This document shows, one piece after another, positions 32,723 through 46,300 of a stretch of DNA of 64,000 nt; the first letter of the stretch is position 1, and each line of letters opens with the position of its first letter. Both the position numbers and the translations under genes were made by a program. This stretch comes from Pratylenchus scribneri (Eukaryota; Nematoda; Chromadorea; Rhabditida; Pratylenchidae), in the NCBI GenBank assembly GCA_030063045.1, contig JAQSEB010000037.1, positions 2,294,001-2,358,000 on the forward strand. The letters are read 5' to 3'. The notes beneath the pieces are model-generated. The model was given only the letters and a program-made list of their open reading frames with translations, had not been told where the DNA came from and did no database searches.

Positions 32723-35700
32723 ATGACAACTGACGACGAAGAGGTGGCCGAAAAATTGCCAAAAACAACTCAAAATGCTCAACAAAATGCAGAAAATGCA
32801 AATGGAGACCAAAATGAATTATTCGACGCACCATTGGCAATAAGGAGACGACGGGTGCGCGGTTCACGGAGTAATTCATCGGGTCGGACAAAAAAGAAAA
32901 TGTCAAAGGGAATTGACATCGAACAAATGGAAATGGGCAGAGCAAGTAAATTTATACATTTAAAAATATTTCAATTTAATTTTTGATGCAAAATAAAAAT
33001 TTTGGACCTGAAAAATGTTCTAAAATCAGTCACAAAATTCTCAAAAAATTAAAATTTTTAGCATTGATCGCCTCCCTCCTATTGTTGGCCGGAATTTGTG
33101 CCATTCATTTACTTTTGGTTGCCGAAAATCCAAATGAATTTATTGCAAAAAATTCCAATGGAATTTTGGCCCATTTTGGCCGTCCTCTTCCTCGCTCAAT
33201 TGACCATCAAATTTATCGTAATTTAATCATAAAATAAAAATATATATTAATTTTTAAAGCTAAATCGAAAAATCGAGCGGATAAATTTGTTCAAAATCAA
33301 TTGGAAAAATTGGCCAGCAATTTGGAACAATTACACACAAATTTGGACGAATCAACGAATCGAATAAGTCCATTTCGAGTGAATATGCTGCTTACTGAAC
33401 AACGCCGAAGGAATACAGGTTAAATTTTTAAATGGGAATAAATTTATAAAAAGAATATTATTCAAAAATTGGAATTAAAATCATTTAATAAGAAGGAAAT
33501 TTAATAAAAAAAAATTAATAAAAAAAACAATTAAAAAATGTTTCAAAATTATTAATTTATTTATTATTATAGTTCAACGTCCGCGAAGTGCAACCCCAAT
33601 ACCCGCAAATTTGCCAATGACCCCAAATCGACCAACAAGGCGTTCAGCCCGGCACCCAAATTCAATGTCAAATTCCGAGAATTGGCCGCCGCCACCACAA
33701 CAAATGGCGGAAGCATCCACTTCAGAGGACCAAAATCAAATTGGAATGGGCGAAGAGCCAACTCTGATGGACTATGATGCCATCGATGCATATTGGCGTT
33801 GGGACATTGAACAGGAAAAGGGACCGGCAAGCGTGTTAATGCAACAGGTGAATCCATTAAAAAATATATATCATTGGATGTATAATTTTTTTAAACGAAA
33901 AATTAATGGGAATGAATTTTGGAAAATTAATCAAAATTTTAATTCTAATTTTCCGACATTTTAATGACCTTTAAATTTTTTTTCCTATCTGGCGAATCAT
34001 CCCCACAAAAAAAGGCATTTAGCAATATAAAAAATTCCCAATAAGATTCCAAATTTTTGTTTTCAGCCGCATCAATATCCGTACAACCATTTCCAACAAT
34101 TTGTTGAGCCTCAACAACAACAACAACAATGGACACCAAATGCCCAACAAAATGATGAATCTGCGGAAATGTTCCTTTATGAACGTGACATTCAATTATT
34201 GACCGAAAAAACGCAATTTCCCGAATTGGTAGGGAATTTTATGTTTATCAAAATTTTGGGGTTTAATACTTATTTTGTTCTGATTCATCACATTTCTTAA
34301 TGATATCACAAATGCAATTTGCACACAAAATATTGCGGAAGTTTTTGATGGCAAGCGTAGTCGAACCTGAAATTTAAAATACTAAACAATTTTGCTTTTC
34401 CGGAAAATATATTTTGCCTAAGAGCTAAAACATATTTTTTTCCCATAAAATACACTGTATATAATCTATTAATATTAACCCATTCTCTAATAATTCCCCA
34501 CCCTCGATTTTGGGGACCCATAAGCTCCGAACATGAACATGATGAAATTTTAATTACCTAAAGCTCTACAAAATCTGCTTTAATTTATTCAAAAATGCTC
34601 ACAAATTAAGTAGTTAGACCCCCAATTTTTGAGGAGTTGAAAAATAATTCCCCATGGGGTATTAAAAGAATACCGAATTTTTTTTGCCTAAAACACATCT
34701 TCCCGAAAATACATTTTTGCCTAAAATATATTTTTAAAATTCCTCTTGATTCATAAATCCGCTACTCAAAAATTTACTATATTTTTTTATTTAAACCCCT
34801 CCATTCACCGACCATGTGCCCATCCGTTGGTCTTGATTATAGCCCATATAAACACAATGAACATGCGGTTCATTTGGTTGGGTTGAATCCCAATTCAAAT
34901 AGGTCGCATCCTGGCCATCACTCCATCCATACACAGAAGTGTCCAATTTGTTCAAACCAATCCAAATATTATTCTCTAAAAAGAATTAAAATTGGGTATA
35001 AATTTTTTTGATATGAGTACTTTTTCTCAATTTATGCACAAAATCATTCTCTGCTGCATCCCGAATACTGACTAAATGACCACCAAGTTGGCGACAAAAA
35101 TTTTCAGCTTGAACCCATTGGAGTTCAATATCGAAAAGTCGAAACCAATTTTCCTCATAAAGTTGCCAACCCTTAAAATTCCACCATTTTTTTTGAAGCA
35201 AATGCTAATAAAAAGAACTTGTTGCATTAGATTAATTACAGCTAAAATGCGCAAATCCCGGGCCATTGTATTTATGAATTCCCCATTATCCGTTCCATTT
35301 TCTGGGTAAAAAATAATGCAAAAAATTAAAACCTATAATCACTTTTTGGCCCTCCAGCCGGCCATTGTGGATTGCGTAAAGGCGAGGGAATCACGGAATC
35401 CACAACATATTGCCCTCGGACTACATTTAATATTGCGAAAAATGCAAGAAAGAATAGAAAAATTTGAAAATTTGTTGAATTCATTTTTGTCTGATGAATC
35501 TGAATTTTGCTAAAAAAAATGAATAAAATAAAAAATATCCATTCTTTTTTTCCAAATGTTTATTCTGAAAATATGGGAATAAAAATAAATTGATCTCCAC
35601 AAAATAAACATTCAAATAATATTATTTTCAGTCCATTTTTGGCGAAACTGTGAATGATGATGCAAATTTGCCAACAAATGCTTTGGAAGAAGATGAATAT

Positions 35701-38700
35701 TTGTTGGCCGACATTTCGCAGACCAAATGGGAAATGCCACACCAATGGCCAACGACAAGTTCAGAAGAGGAATCGGCACAATTTGGATTGGAAAACAATG
35801 GAAATGGAGGCGATGATCATGGCATTTTATGGACGACCCAAAGACTTAACAAATTGTTGCCTTTCCAAGCGGTAATCAAAGAGTGTGTTGGGGAAAGGCA
35901 TTTAAACAAACATTTATTATTATATTCAATATAAAAAGCTATGTCAGTCCCCCGGTTTTTCGGGTATATCTTGTTAATAATTAGAATAAAACTTAACCGG
36001 AAGACTAAGATTAAAACTTTCCGGAATAACCGGAAAGAAGTTAGATTAAAACCTTCCGGAACAACCGGAAAGAAGTTAGATTAAAACTTTCCGGAAACCA
36101 ACCGGAAAGAAGTTAGATTAGAACTTTCCGGAAACAAGTTAGATTAAAACTTTCCTGAACAACCGGAAAGAAGTTAGATTAAAACTTTCCGGAAAGAAGT
36201 TAGATTAAAACTTTCCTGAACAACCGGAAAGAAGTTAGATTAAAACTTTCCGGAAAGAAGTTAGATTAAAACTTTTCGGAAACCAACCGGAAAGAAGTTA
36301 GATTAGAACTTTCCGGAAACAAGTTAGATTAAAACTTTCCGGAACAACCGGAAAGAAGTTAGATTAAATTCCAAAAAAGCTATATCAGTGAATTGGCCAA
36401 TAAACAATAATAGAAATTAGAATTTTTTACTTTCGTAAACATTTCCTTAATTAATAATAAACTAAAAATTGTTTTATTCCTATTATTAAAAAAATAAAAT
36501 ATTTCCAGGGAATTGGCCCAGAATTGTTGAACATCCCGGTGGTTACGCCGCCTCCTACAGCCGTCGATTTCGAAGACCCACAACAAAATGTGCCACCAAT
36601 TGGTGCCGAGGAGGAGGCGCCAATTTCATCCAATTCTTGCGACCAATTTTCGCCTACCCAAATTTCATTCATTCCATCACCACAAACCACTTCTGCTGAG
36701 CACCCAATTTTGTTCAACGATGTTTCCCTGGCCGAAGCCAGAATCATCAATAGTGCGGATGGCCAAATTGACACGTCGAGCAATGAATTTGGTGGGGATA
36801 TTTTCGATATTAACCATAAATAAACAAATTAAAATTATATTTTCGCTTTGGTGTCTTTGATAGTTAACACAAAATTTTAAATGCTCAGTTTCTACTTCAG
36901 CAGATTTTCTCTAAATCCACTCTCCACCCGCAGAAATATAATTAATTCTATGGTTCATTTTCTCCTCAGATTAAATTCATTTTATTCCATTGAGCTTCCC
37001 CTTTTTTCCAACTTTTTCTTACTAATTTTTAAAAATTTTTTTTATACAAATAATACAACTTTTCCCTAAATATTTACAATAAATAATTAAAAATTTCCAA
37101 AAATTCACTTGCGCATTATAAGAAAGTCCAGAGTCCATTTTTATTCATTATTTAATACGGAAAAAATCTAAGAAAAATGATCTTTCTACGAATTAACTCT
37201 CAAAAAATTGTTGCATTATCGTGAAAATAAAATGTGAGAAATAGAAACATCATTGAATAGAATTCCAATTGAGTCCAAAAATGATAATTAAATTTTGGGA
37301 TTTGTACTTCTTAAATAGGTAATGCCAAAATGGAACGAAAAAAACCATTATTCAACCTCAATAAATTTTTTTTTGATTTTTAATTTTTTAATAAAATATT
37401 CAACAATTTATCGTTTCCAAAAACATTTTTTCTTATTTTCTTGGAATTCATTACAAAATTTGTTGACCTTTTTTGCCAAATATTAACGGGTGGAATATTT
37501 AATTATTTAGCGCTTTAATTTTTCCTGCGGGAAAAATTGCGGCCTTTAGCCTCTTTCCAATTCATTAGTACACACTAAATACAAAGTTCAACAATAAATG
37601 TGCAATAATTAAATTGTCATTTTTCTCAAATGTAGCCATTCAAAATTATACTTTTTGGACCAAATATTTTTTTTTTAAATTTTAGACATTTCTCAACTAA
37701 AAAAAATATTAATTCACCAAATTCCGAAATAAAATTATAATAATAAATAAAAAAAATAGGCAAAATCCAAACATCGATCAATCATTCACTCTAGGACTTT
37801 CTCTATAAAATTGCTTCCATTTTTGCACCCTCAAAATCATCAGCCAGACGGCACATCATCCACCTCCTTCCTTCTATCCACCAACCCCAATCATCTTCTT
37901 GGATGGCCACAAATATCCAGCAAACCCAAATTCAAGACGGCACATTGAATCTGTCGGGCGAGACGACCCCCCCCCCCCCCCCACCAATTTCTTCCTTCCT
38001 AATTCATCCCATTCCCCCATTCGAATCATGCACCAAACCAAATACCAAATGCCCTTTTGTGGGGGGGAATCGAAGGAGGAGGAAGGCTTTTTCAAAATTA
38101 AAGTGCTTTTTTTTGAGAATGGCCATTTTCTGAATAACAACATGGGGGACGACGGACGACGGACGAGGGAATAGGGCAAATTAGGATGGGCATCAAAATT
38201 AATGTAAACAATTTTTGGCCATATATTTATTCTAATGAAAAGCGGAATCTTTTCTCATTAGTTAGGAAAATATCTAAATGAGATTGCCTTTGAAAGCTCA
38301 ATTAAGCCCAATCCCTTTACTCCCCAACAAAAAGGTTTTATGACAATTGGAGACCCGATAAATTGGGTTGGAACATATTAGCTTCGAAGGTACTAAAGCC
38401 ACTAAATTAATTTATATAACATTTAAAAGAGCATAAAATTTGCTACAAAATATATATCAAAAGCAGTGACCATTGTTTGGTATTTACAGAGTTATGAGTT
38501 ATGGCCATAAAATCGCTTTTTTAATTAAAATTACTTTTATGAAAGTTTTGTGACCGGACCGTAAACTGACTAAATATCTCAAATTGAACAATGCTTTTAA
38601 TATCATTTTTTAGACAATTTTAGTCAAATAAAAAGCTGTCCGGTATCTTTACCGTCATCAACACTAGACCATTTCATCCCCAATTGTAGTGCAGTCATTA

Positions 38701-41700
38701 AAAATGATCAGAATTCTCTCTATTCCCCGGGATGAGTTCGAAAAATGACGACATATTCATACAAAAACGCTAAACCCAATCCCTTGCTTTCTTCCCCTCA
38801 ATATTAAGCAATTCCTCTCGCCACTACATTATTCATTCATTCAAATCAAAATACTAAATCATCATCATCCAATGGGCGATGGGCCAATCGCCAATCCAAC
38901 AAATCATTTCCTCCACATTTTCACCATTTTCACCCTATTCATCATCATCATTTAGCCATTATTTTCCTTTAGGGGAGAGGGTGAATCTTCATTCTAGGAT
39001 GGAGAAATTTAGATCAAAACAAACCCAATTCCCAACACCTGCCTAAAGTGCTTTCTATTTTTTGTAACATCACATTTAACCCAAAATTGGCTGACTAATA
39101 AATAAATGGTGCGGCATTTTCCCCTCAAAAATGCCTTTTAAAAGGTGAAGGGAAGACTTCCAAAAGTGCATTTTCCCCGGGAATCACCGTGCATTACCCT
39201 TTTCATGAAAAAGAAAAAGGCGAATCTCTGAAATTATTTTTTTTTCAAAAATTACGTGAAAAACGCCTATAAAGGCAATTTTTACTCATCCAATTTCAGT
39301 CCACTTAAAAAATTCATCTGACTATGACCACCGTTAAGTTTTTAACGCATCAAAAACGCGCAATTAATCCCTCCTTCCTTCCCACAAATAAAAGTGCATG
39401 GCAATTGAAGAGAAGAGGAGGAAATTGGGGGGTGCCGGAAGGAAAAAATATATTGCCTGAATTTTGCTTATACCTTTGATACTCATAAGAGCATTTTCTT
39501 TAAGTGGTAGCTAAGTCAACGGGAAGTAGGAATTAAAAACAACAAAATAGAGCCAAGGCAAAGCGGAATTAAATATTCACATCAATCTGGAGGAAGGGGT
39601 TTACCTACAATAATTTCAAAAATATAGTACAAAAACAATTAAGATAGGAAAAGTGAAATTGGAAAGCGGATTAGCCAGCTTCTTTTGTTGAAAATTTGGC
39701 AAAATCATACTAATTAATTTAGGTACTGTCAATTTGTCCCCATTCATTAGAGAAATGGCTCGCGTCTTATGCTACTTTTTACTTATAAAATTTGCACTTC
39801 ATTTTTTACATTTCTTAAAATTATTTACAAACAAAAATCTCGAAATTATAACTTTTTGGTACATTTTTAATTTCGTGTCTAACAGTGCTGATTTTTTGTG
39901 GGTGGATTTTTAAGTGTACTAGAATACAAAAAAAAGCGGACCAAATAAATGATTATATCCCGAATAAAAATATGTACGAATTTTGTCATTTTTCTGTCAA
40001 TTTTTTGTATCCAATTCCTTAATTTCCACATTATTTCTTAGAAAATGAAGTACAAATTCCTAATTGGTGTGCCGAAACACGGTTTTGTCACATTTTTTGG
40101 TTCATTGAAATGTAACAAATTTATTTTATTTAATTATCCCATTCTCTACTTTAAATTAATTGTGTGAAATTAATTTAGAAAAAAATGTCCTTAATGTTTA
40201 AAAAAATTTTTTTTGTACTTTTACATTCAATTTTTGCCTATATAAGCAAAGAAAAATTCATTTAAAATTCATATAATTTTCAGCTGATCAACTCCCTTCG
40301 ACCACTGAATTTCAATCACAAATTGTTGAACCTGAAAAAGAAGAGGAAGAAGACGACGAAATGCTTCTTTCAACCCTATTCCCACAACTTTTTCATCAGC
40401 CAATTCAAAATGGCCCCGATCATAATTTGGGGAGTCCATTGCAAATTCAACGTTCTCTTTCGATGAATTCCGCCGATGGGACAAACCCAAATTTGGAAGG
40501 TGAATTTTTACAATATAAATTAATATTCTAATTAAAATTTTAATTAATTTTTAACTTTTCCAATTTTTTTTAACAGTAATCCTTCGTGAATTGGCCACCG
40601 CCGAATTATTGTTGAATGCATCAAATTTGGCTGCAGCTGCGGCCATTTCCCCTCAATTATCACCTCTCCAAATTCCGCTGACCATCCAAACGCCAACATT
40701 TCATCAACAACAGGTAAAAATAATTTAATAATATATTATCAATTTACCTTATTTTAAGGCATATCCCCCTCAAAATGTTCCGTCAATTCCATCAATGATG
40801 CACCAAAATCAACAACAATCTCCGTTGCTTGACCAAAATTCATTGTCGCCAATTTTGGAACAATTCAATCAAACACAACAATTGATGAATGGTTGGTGAA
40901 TTTATTTTATTAATAATATTAATATTTTATTTTATTAATTTTATTTAAATTTAATTTAATTAGGAATTTAAAAATTTAATTCAATTAAAAAATATTTTAA
41001 ATATTTTTAAATAATTTATTTTATTAATAATTAATATTTTAGTTCCGTCATCTTCTTCCGCTGCTGGTTTTTCATCTCTGTTCGCCTCCCCACCAGACCA
41101 TGATTTTTATGGTATTCCGCAGAGTCGAATTTCGGCGCGTTGTTCATCCACCACTTCCAGCGGGTAAAAAATTTATTCAATTTATTTAAATAATAATTCC
41201 GTATTTTTTGTAGTTTTGGTTCATCCGGTGCCGACACATTGGCCTCCACTTCACCATCTTTCGCTTTTGGCAATGGCCAGCAAAATTCTCCAACTTTCCG
41301 TTATGAGAATAAATTGGTGCCAAAAGCAATGAAAAAGGCGAATGGAAAAGGAAATGATGTTGGCCCGAGGGAAAATTCAGGGCTCAATGGAATGGAACGA
41401 CCAAAAGCAAAGGGCAAACGTGGAAGACGCTCCAAAGATGATTGTAAGTCTTAATTAAAAATTAATTATTCATTTAAATATTTTCCCCCAATTTTCAGCC
41501 CTAGTCAACCAACATGGCCTCCCCTATTCGGCGGAACAGTTGGCGGCAATGCCCTATCGAGAATACGCAACGCTGATGGCCGATGGCCGACTCACTTCCG
41601 AACAAAAGGCAATGATCAAAAAAATTCGCAGACGCGGCCGAAACAAATTGGCTGCCCGAAAATGTCGAGAACGTCGTTTGAATCCAAAAGAGGAAGAAGG

Positions 41701-42363
41701 GGAAGAGGAAGAGGAATTCGAGGAGGAGGATGATGACCAAATTATTGATGTTGTTGGACAGCCAATGGGCTATGAAGAAGAGGATTACAAAGTGGTGGAA
41801 GAAGATGAAAGCAACATTAGCAGCAGTTTGGACAATTTTTATGAAGATGAAATGGTCAGTCCAAACACATTTTCCCTTGAATTATAAATGTTTTTTTCTA
41901 TTAATTTTTAAATTACAATTTTGTAGAAAATTCATTCAAAAAATCACAAATTAGACAAATTTCTCTATTGGAATACGGATTGAATTTTGAATTAGTCGAA
42001 GTTTTACCAAAAATTGAACTGTCCCAAAATCAGCTCAATTTATGACAACTTCGAAAAAGAAAAATGTGCGAGGATTTTCACTTACCAACTTCATTCTCCT
42101 TTAATAATTTAAAGAATGGGAGTTCATTAAGAAAATCCACAAAAATAATTAGAAAAAAAAACAAAAAATGATAAAAATAATATTTTTATTTTAAGAAATA
42201 TGAGCCGGCCGGCATTTCCCTCTATCCTTCTAATTCGGCCGCATCTAATTCACAGCAACAAATGATGGTTCCCAGCAAAATGCGCAGCGGAAGGAACATT
42301 CAACGCGGCACTGGCCATGGCCATCAAACAAACAAACCAACAACAATTCGGGTCCAATTTTGA
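32723..42363 (+). CDS. skn-1: SKN-1 (Nrf/CNC) transcription factor, SKN-1A-type with TM segment
   Basis: Fourteen exons: 32723-32945, 33062-33217, 33260-33418, 33573-33847, 34067-34228, 35632-35871, 36509-36791, 40284-40499, 40577-40713, 40759-40891, 41043-41163, 41214-41443, 41499-41854, 42196-42363 (952 residues; phases close). Residues about 75-100 are a transmembrane segment (LIASLLLLAGICAIHLLLV), as in ER-anchored SKN-1A. A DIDLID-like element lies at about 243-260 (YDAIDAYWRWDI) and LLTEKTQFPEL at about 315-325. The CNC/basic region spans about 785-838 and ends MIKKIRRRGRNKLAARKCRE. No leucine zipper follows; instead there is an acidic run and about 110 further residues. SKN-1 drives oxidative-stress and proteasome genes. 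The basic region and the DIDLID element, 27 kb^0 apart in exon order but in one phase-consistent chain, support one gene. Reading past exon 7 stops at 36823. Confidence 0.9.
34306..35484 (-). CDS. Secreted C-type lectin, nested antisense in skn-1 intron 5
   Basis: Five exons on the minus strand: 35484-35343, 35301-35240, 35204-35021, 34975-34813, 34366-34306 (203 residues; phases close). A signal peptide is evident at the start (FQIFLFFLAFFAILNVVRG). The rest is one CTLD: WQLYEENWFRLFDIELQW, AENFCRQLGGHLVSI, NNIWIGLNKLD, YGWSDGQDATYLNW, QPNEPHVHCVYM and the last part ACHQKLPQYFVCK, with the expected cysteines. The Ca-site motif is QPN rather than canonical EPN/QPD, so sugar binding is uncertain. 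Secreted CTLD proteins are known among plant-parasitic nematode effectors; that role is only a possibility here. The whole gene lies within one intron of skn-1 on the opposite strand. Confidence 0.88.
35950..36370. repeat. Tandem repeat with CCGGAA/TTCCGG, skn-1 intron 6
   Basis: Repeats of GGAAAGAAGTTAGATTAAAA followed by CTTTCCGGAA and sometimes CAACC, in units of about 24-36 bases, roughly a dozen copies. Units contain the palindrome TTCCGGAA. The array lies in the intron between 35871 and 36509. Confidence 0.9.
36792..40283. other. Large skn-1 intron (3.5 kb)
   Basis: No internal gene is supported. It holds a run of 16 C at 37967-37982, short AT-rich low-complexity stretches, and about 38330-38700 a less AT-rich block that could be an old repeat but shows no termini. 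Polyadenylation-like AATAAA runs just after 36823 would suit a short skn-1 isoform. Confidence 0.4.
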
Positions 42364-43333
42364 GGGATGATTGCACAAAAACAATTAATATTAATTGAAT
42401 TTTGAATGATTAATTTGTTTCTTTTCTATTCTTTTGATTTCAAAACTTCCCATTTCAATTTCGACCATATTTTACACACATATTTTTGGACCTCAAAATT
42501 ATCCTTTTTTTGTAATTTGACCTAAAAGATTATTTTTGGACTACAATAGAATAAATTTGTAAATTTTAGAAAATTTTTGAATATTTTCATCAGACCCTGA
42601 AATTGAAATTGATTATTTTTTGAATCAATCGACAAACTTTAAATACTCTCTCCCCTCGGACAAATGCCGGTGGTGATAGCCACAAATTTGATTTGTAATT
42701 ATTTAATATTATTTTTGAAATAAATGTTCGACTCATTTTGATTTAAAATTTGTATTTTTATATTAACTTCTGCCACAAATTAAGCTGTGTTTTACTAAAA
42801 TTGTAATGAAAATGTTCCCAAATTTTGTTTATTATTTTTTACTTTCCTTTTTGCCCTGCAATTTGTTAATAAAATTTCATGCGAATAAAAATTTAAAATT
42901 GTATAATTTAAAGATGAAATAATTATATTATAACATGTTCAACCCACCCGTATCCTAGGCGGTCGCTTCTTTCAATCCAAATTCGTTGGTGTCCTCAGTT
43001 CCACTGAAATCCAATTAATTTGAAGCCAATGGCTAAAATGAAGAGGGGAGGGAAAGAATATCATTCAAAATAGGCAGAAATTTTATTTGCGTCAATTTGG
43101 GCCAGGGAATAGGCCAATTCTTCACAGCAAAGGTCATCCTTTTTTAGAAAACAATGCTTTGCGGCTCAAAGTCCAATTTGTCATTGTGCCAAATGGATGA
43201 GGGAAAATTGATTGCCTGGATATCTTGGCCATATTTCTTTGGGTTCAATCCCCAATGCATTAAGCTGGCTTCTTCCATCCAAAAATAGATTACCTGTAGT
43301 ATAGTTGATTTGCCCAAAAGCACTTTCAAATTT
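42364..43333. other. Spacer between skn-1 and the astacin gene
   Basis: AATAAA-like sites follow skn-1 (about 42720). A minus-strand stretch 43144-43290 reads as a plausible exon (EASLMHWGLNPKKYGQDIQA) after a splice-like CTACAG, but it has no partner exons. It may be a gene fragment. Otherwise nothing seen. Confidence 0.35.
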
Positions 43334-46300
43334 ATGCCAAACAATTCAAATATGGCCATATTTTGGTCTATCATCCTTTTCCACCTAATTATTTCCTTTG
43401 AATTATTCCCCTTTCGGTTTGCCAAAGTGTGGTTGAAAGCCCGAAATGAGCCATTACTGGAGGAATTTAGAAATTTACTGACATTGAGGAGGAAAACAGT
43501 TGAAATGAGGCAAAAAGATGATGGAATAATAAACGGAAAATGGACACTGGATAAAAATAGGAAGGAAGAGGATGGAAAAGGACAAAAGACGGTATTGAAA
43601 TTACGGCGGGATTTTGATGAGATGGAATTGTCCTCAAATGAGGAGGAAAATTGGCAAAAGGATGGGAATGGTTTATTACCAGGAAATACTCAAATAAATG
43701 GGGAAAGGGAAAAAATAGACGAGGAAAATGGACATTTGGAAAAGAATGGCCAAAAAGATTTGACCAAAATTCGAAAGGAAATTCGTAAAATTTGGAGCCA
43801 AAAACGTCAGCTTATATTTGCGCTTGGAAGGGCTGAAAAGAAGGTGGCCAAACAACAAAATGAAAATCCATCGGATCGGCGGAAAGTGGACAGTGGATTG
43901 CAAAAAATAAATGTGCTTGAAAATAAATTGAACAATTTAAGCGAATTGGCCATCAAAAAGTTTGCTTATGAGGAATTGAATTCAATAACTCTTAATTAAG
44001 AATAATTCCGCCTGGTTGACTAAGTTAGAATAATTCCGCCTGGTTGACTAAGTTAGAATAATCCCGCCTGGTTGACTAAGTTTTAATAATTCCGCCTGGT
44101 TGACTAAGTTAATTCCGCCTGGTTGACTAAGTTAGAATAATCCCGCCTGGTTGACTAAGTTTTAATAATTCCGCCTGGTTGACTAAGTTAGAATAATTCC
44201 GCCTGGTTGACTAAGTTTTAATAATTCCGCCTGGTTGACTAAGTTGTAATAACTCCGCCTGGTTGACTAAGTTTTAATAATTCCGCCTGATTGACTAAGT
44301 TTTAATAATTCCGCCTGGTTGACTAAGTTTTAATAATTCCGCCTGGTTGACTAAGTTTTAATAATTCCGCCTGGTTGACTAAGTTTTAATAATTCCGCCT
44401 GGTTGACTAAGTTTTAATAACTCCGCCTGGTTGACTAAGTTTTAATAATTCCGCCTGGTTGACTAAGTTGTAATAACTCCGCCTGGTTGACTAAGTTTTA
44501 ATAATTCCGCCTGATTGACTAAGTTTTAATAATTCCGCCTGGTTGATTAAGTTTTAATAATTCCGCCTGGTTGACTAGTTAGAATAATTCCGCCTGGTTG
44601 ATTAAGTTTTAATAATTCCGCCTGGTTGACTAAGTTTTAATAATTCCGCCTGGTTGACTAAGTTTTAATAATTCCGCCTGGTTGACTAAGTTTTAATTTC
44701 GCCTGTTTATAAGCCAATTTATAATTTATATTGGTACCTTTTTTAAATTATCATCATTTTTATTCTTTAGGCAATTTATAAGAGAGAGATGGGTCCAGTG
44801 GTTATATTAAAATTAGAACGATTTTAAATTATTAATGAGAATCAAGTTGTTATCTGATTCTGATCCTTCTTTTTAATTATTTTACATACATAGAACATTT
44901 CAGTGGAGCCAAAGTGCCATTCAGTGTTTATGTGACACCAAAAGAGGCAAGAAGGGAAAAATTGGAGGATTGGCATCCGGTGCACCTTTGGGACATTTAC
45001 AAGAATAAAAGGAAAAGGAAATACCAAGTGCCATATTATTTTCATAATTTGGGTAAAAATTGTTGAAATCTTGTGTTTTTTAATGAAATAATTATTTGGC
45101 AGAATTCCATGAAAGTATTGGAATTCGGCGTGGAATGAATGAGGTGGAGGAAAATACTTGCCTGGAATTTGTTGAATTCGACGTAATTGGCACAATTTTG
45201 GAGGAAGAAAAGAAAATGAAAGAGTGGGGAAAAATCATTCGGCCAAAGAAGAAAATGATGGGAAAATATATTCAATATATCCAATTCAGAACCGGAAATA
45301 AAGAGTTGGTCAAAACAAAATGATTTATTATTCTTTTTAAGGGGTTGTTATTCAATGGGCGTTGGCCGACAACATTTTGACACATTTGCACCAAAACGGG
45401 AATTTGACGGCATTCATCTTCCATTCCAAGAGATTGTACTAAATAAATGGTGTGCCAATAATCACATCACAGTAATTCATGAAATTTTCCATGCCCTCGG
45501 CCTTTTTCATTTTCATTCCTCCGAAAATAGCAATTTGAAGATAATCGAGGAGAATATTCGCGAAGGTCCAGTCCAAAGTTCCCCGAGGAAATTATCCTAA
45601 ATTTACAGTTTACACGCATTTTTAGATGGCAAAAGCCAATTCCAAAAGATTAAATATTTTCGTCTTCAAAGTAAACATCTGAAGGAATCAATCATGATTT
45701 ATCCATCACATAATCAATTTGGTGTGAACAGAGAGGCGTGCACAATTTTGAGGGGGGATAATCAAAAGGTAAAGCGAATAATTAATTCCAGATTTGTGTC
45801 CATTTTGTTTTGTCAATGCCAATAATGCTTAAGGGCCTTTCGCCTTTCCTATTTGGCTACTGTACTCTTACTTTTGCTTAATCGCTCCGTCAGCCGTCAC
45901 CCTATCAATCAAATATTGCCCCGAACCATTTTATTTTAAACTTATTTTTCTCCTTCAATTATTATTAGAGGTAGGCAACGGGACCGTATTTTTGTTGTAT
46001 AAGGCAAATTTGTTGAATACCACACTATATGGTACGGCAGCAAATTGAGCAAATACGGTATGGAATATGCCAATATTTAATTTCCAAATACGGCCAAATA
46101 CGTCCTTTGATGAAAAATTACGGTACGGAATATCGTAGACCCATTTTGCCGACATTATTAATATATTTTCTCGCACAATTAATTAAAAATAATTTAAAGT
46201 TGAGTTATACCTTTCTTATCCCGTTTATTAATTAAGCCATTGGGGAGGGGGGCTTAGACCTCCGACAAAGGCCCAATGCGAGCGCCTAGGCTCAGATCTT

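Noticed and set aside
43144..43425. Minus-strand gene overlapping the astacin start
   Set aside because: Only one exon-like piece reads well; the rest is antisense to the astacin signal peptide and it lacks partners. At most a fragment.
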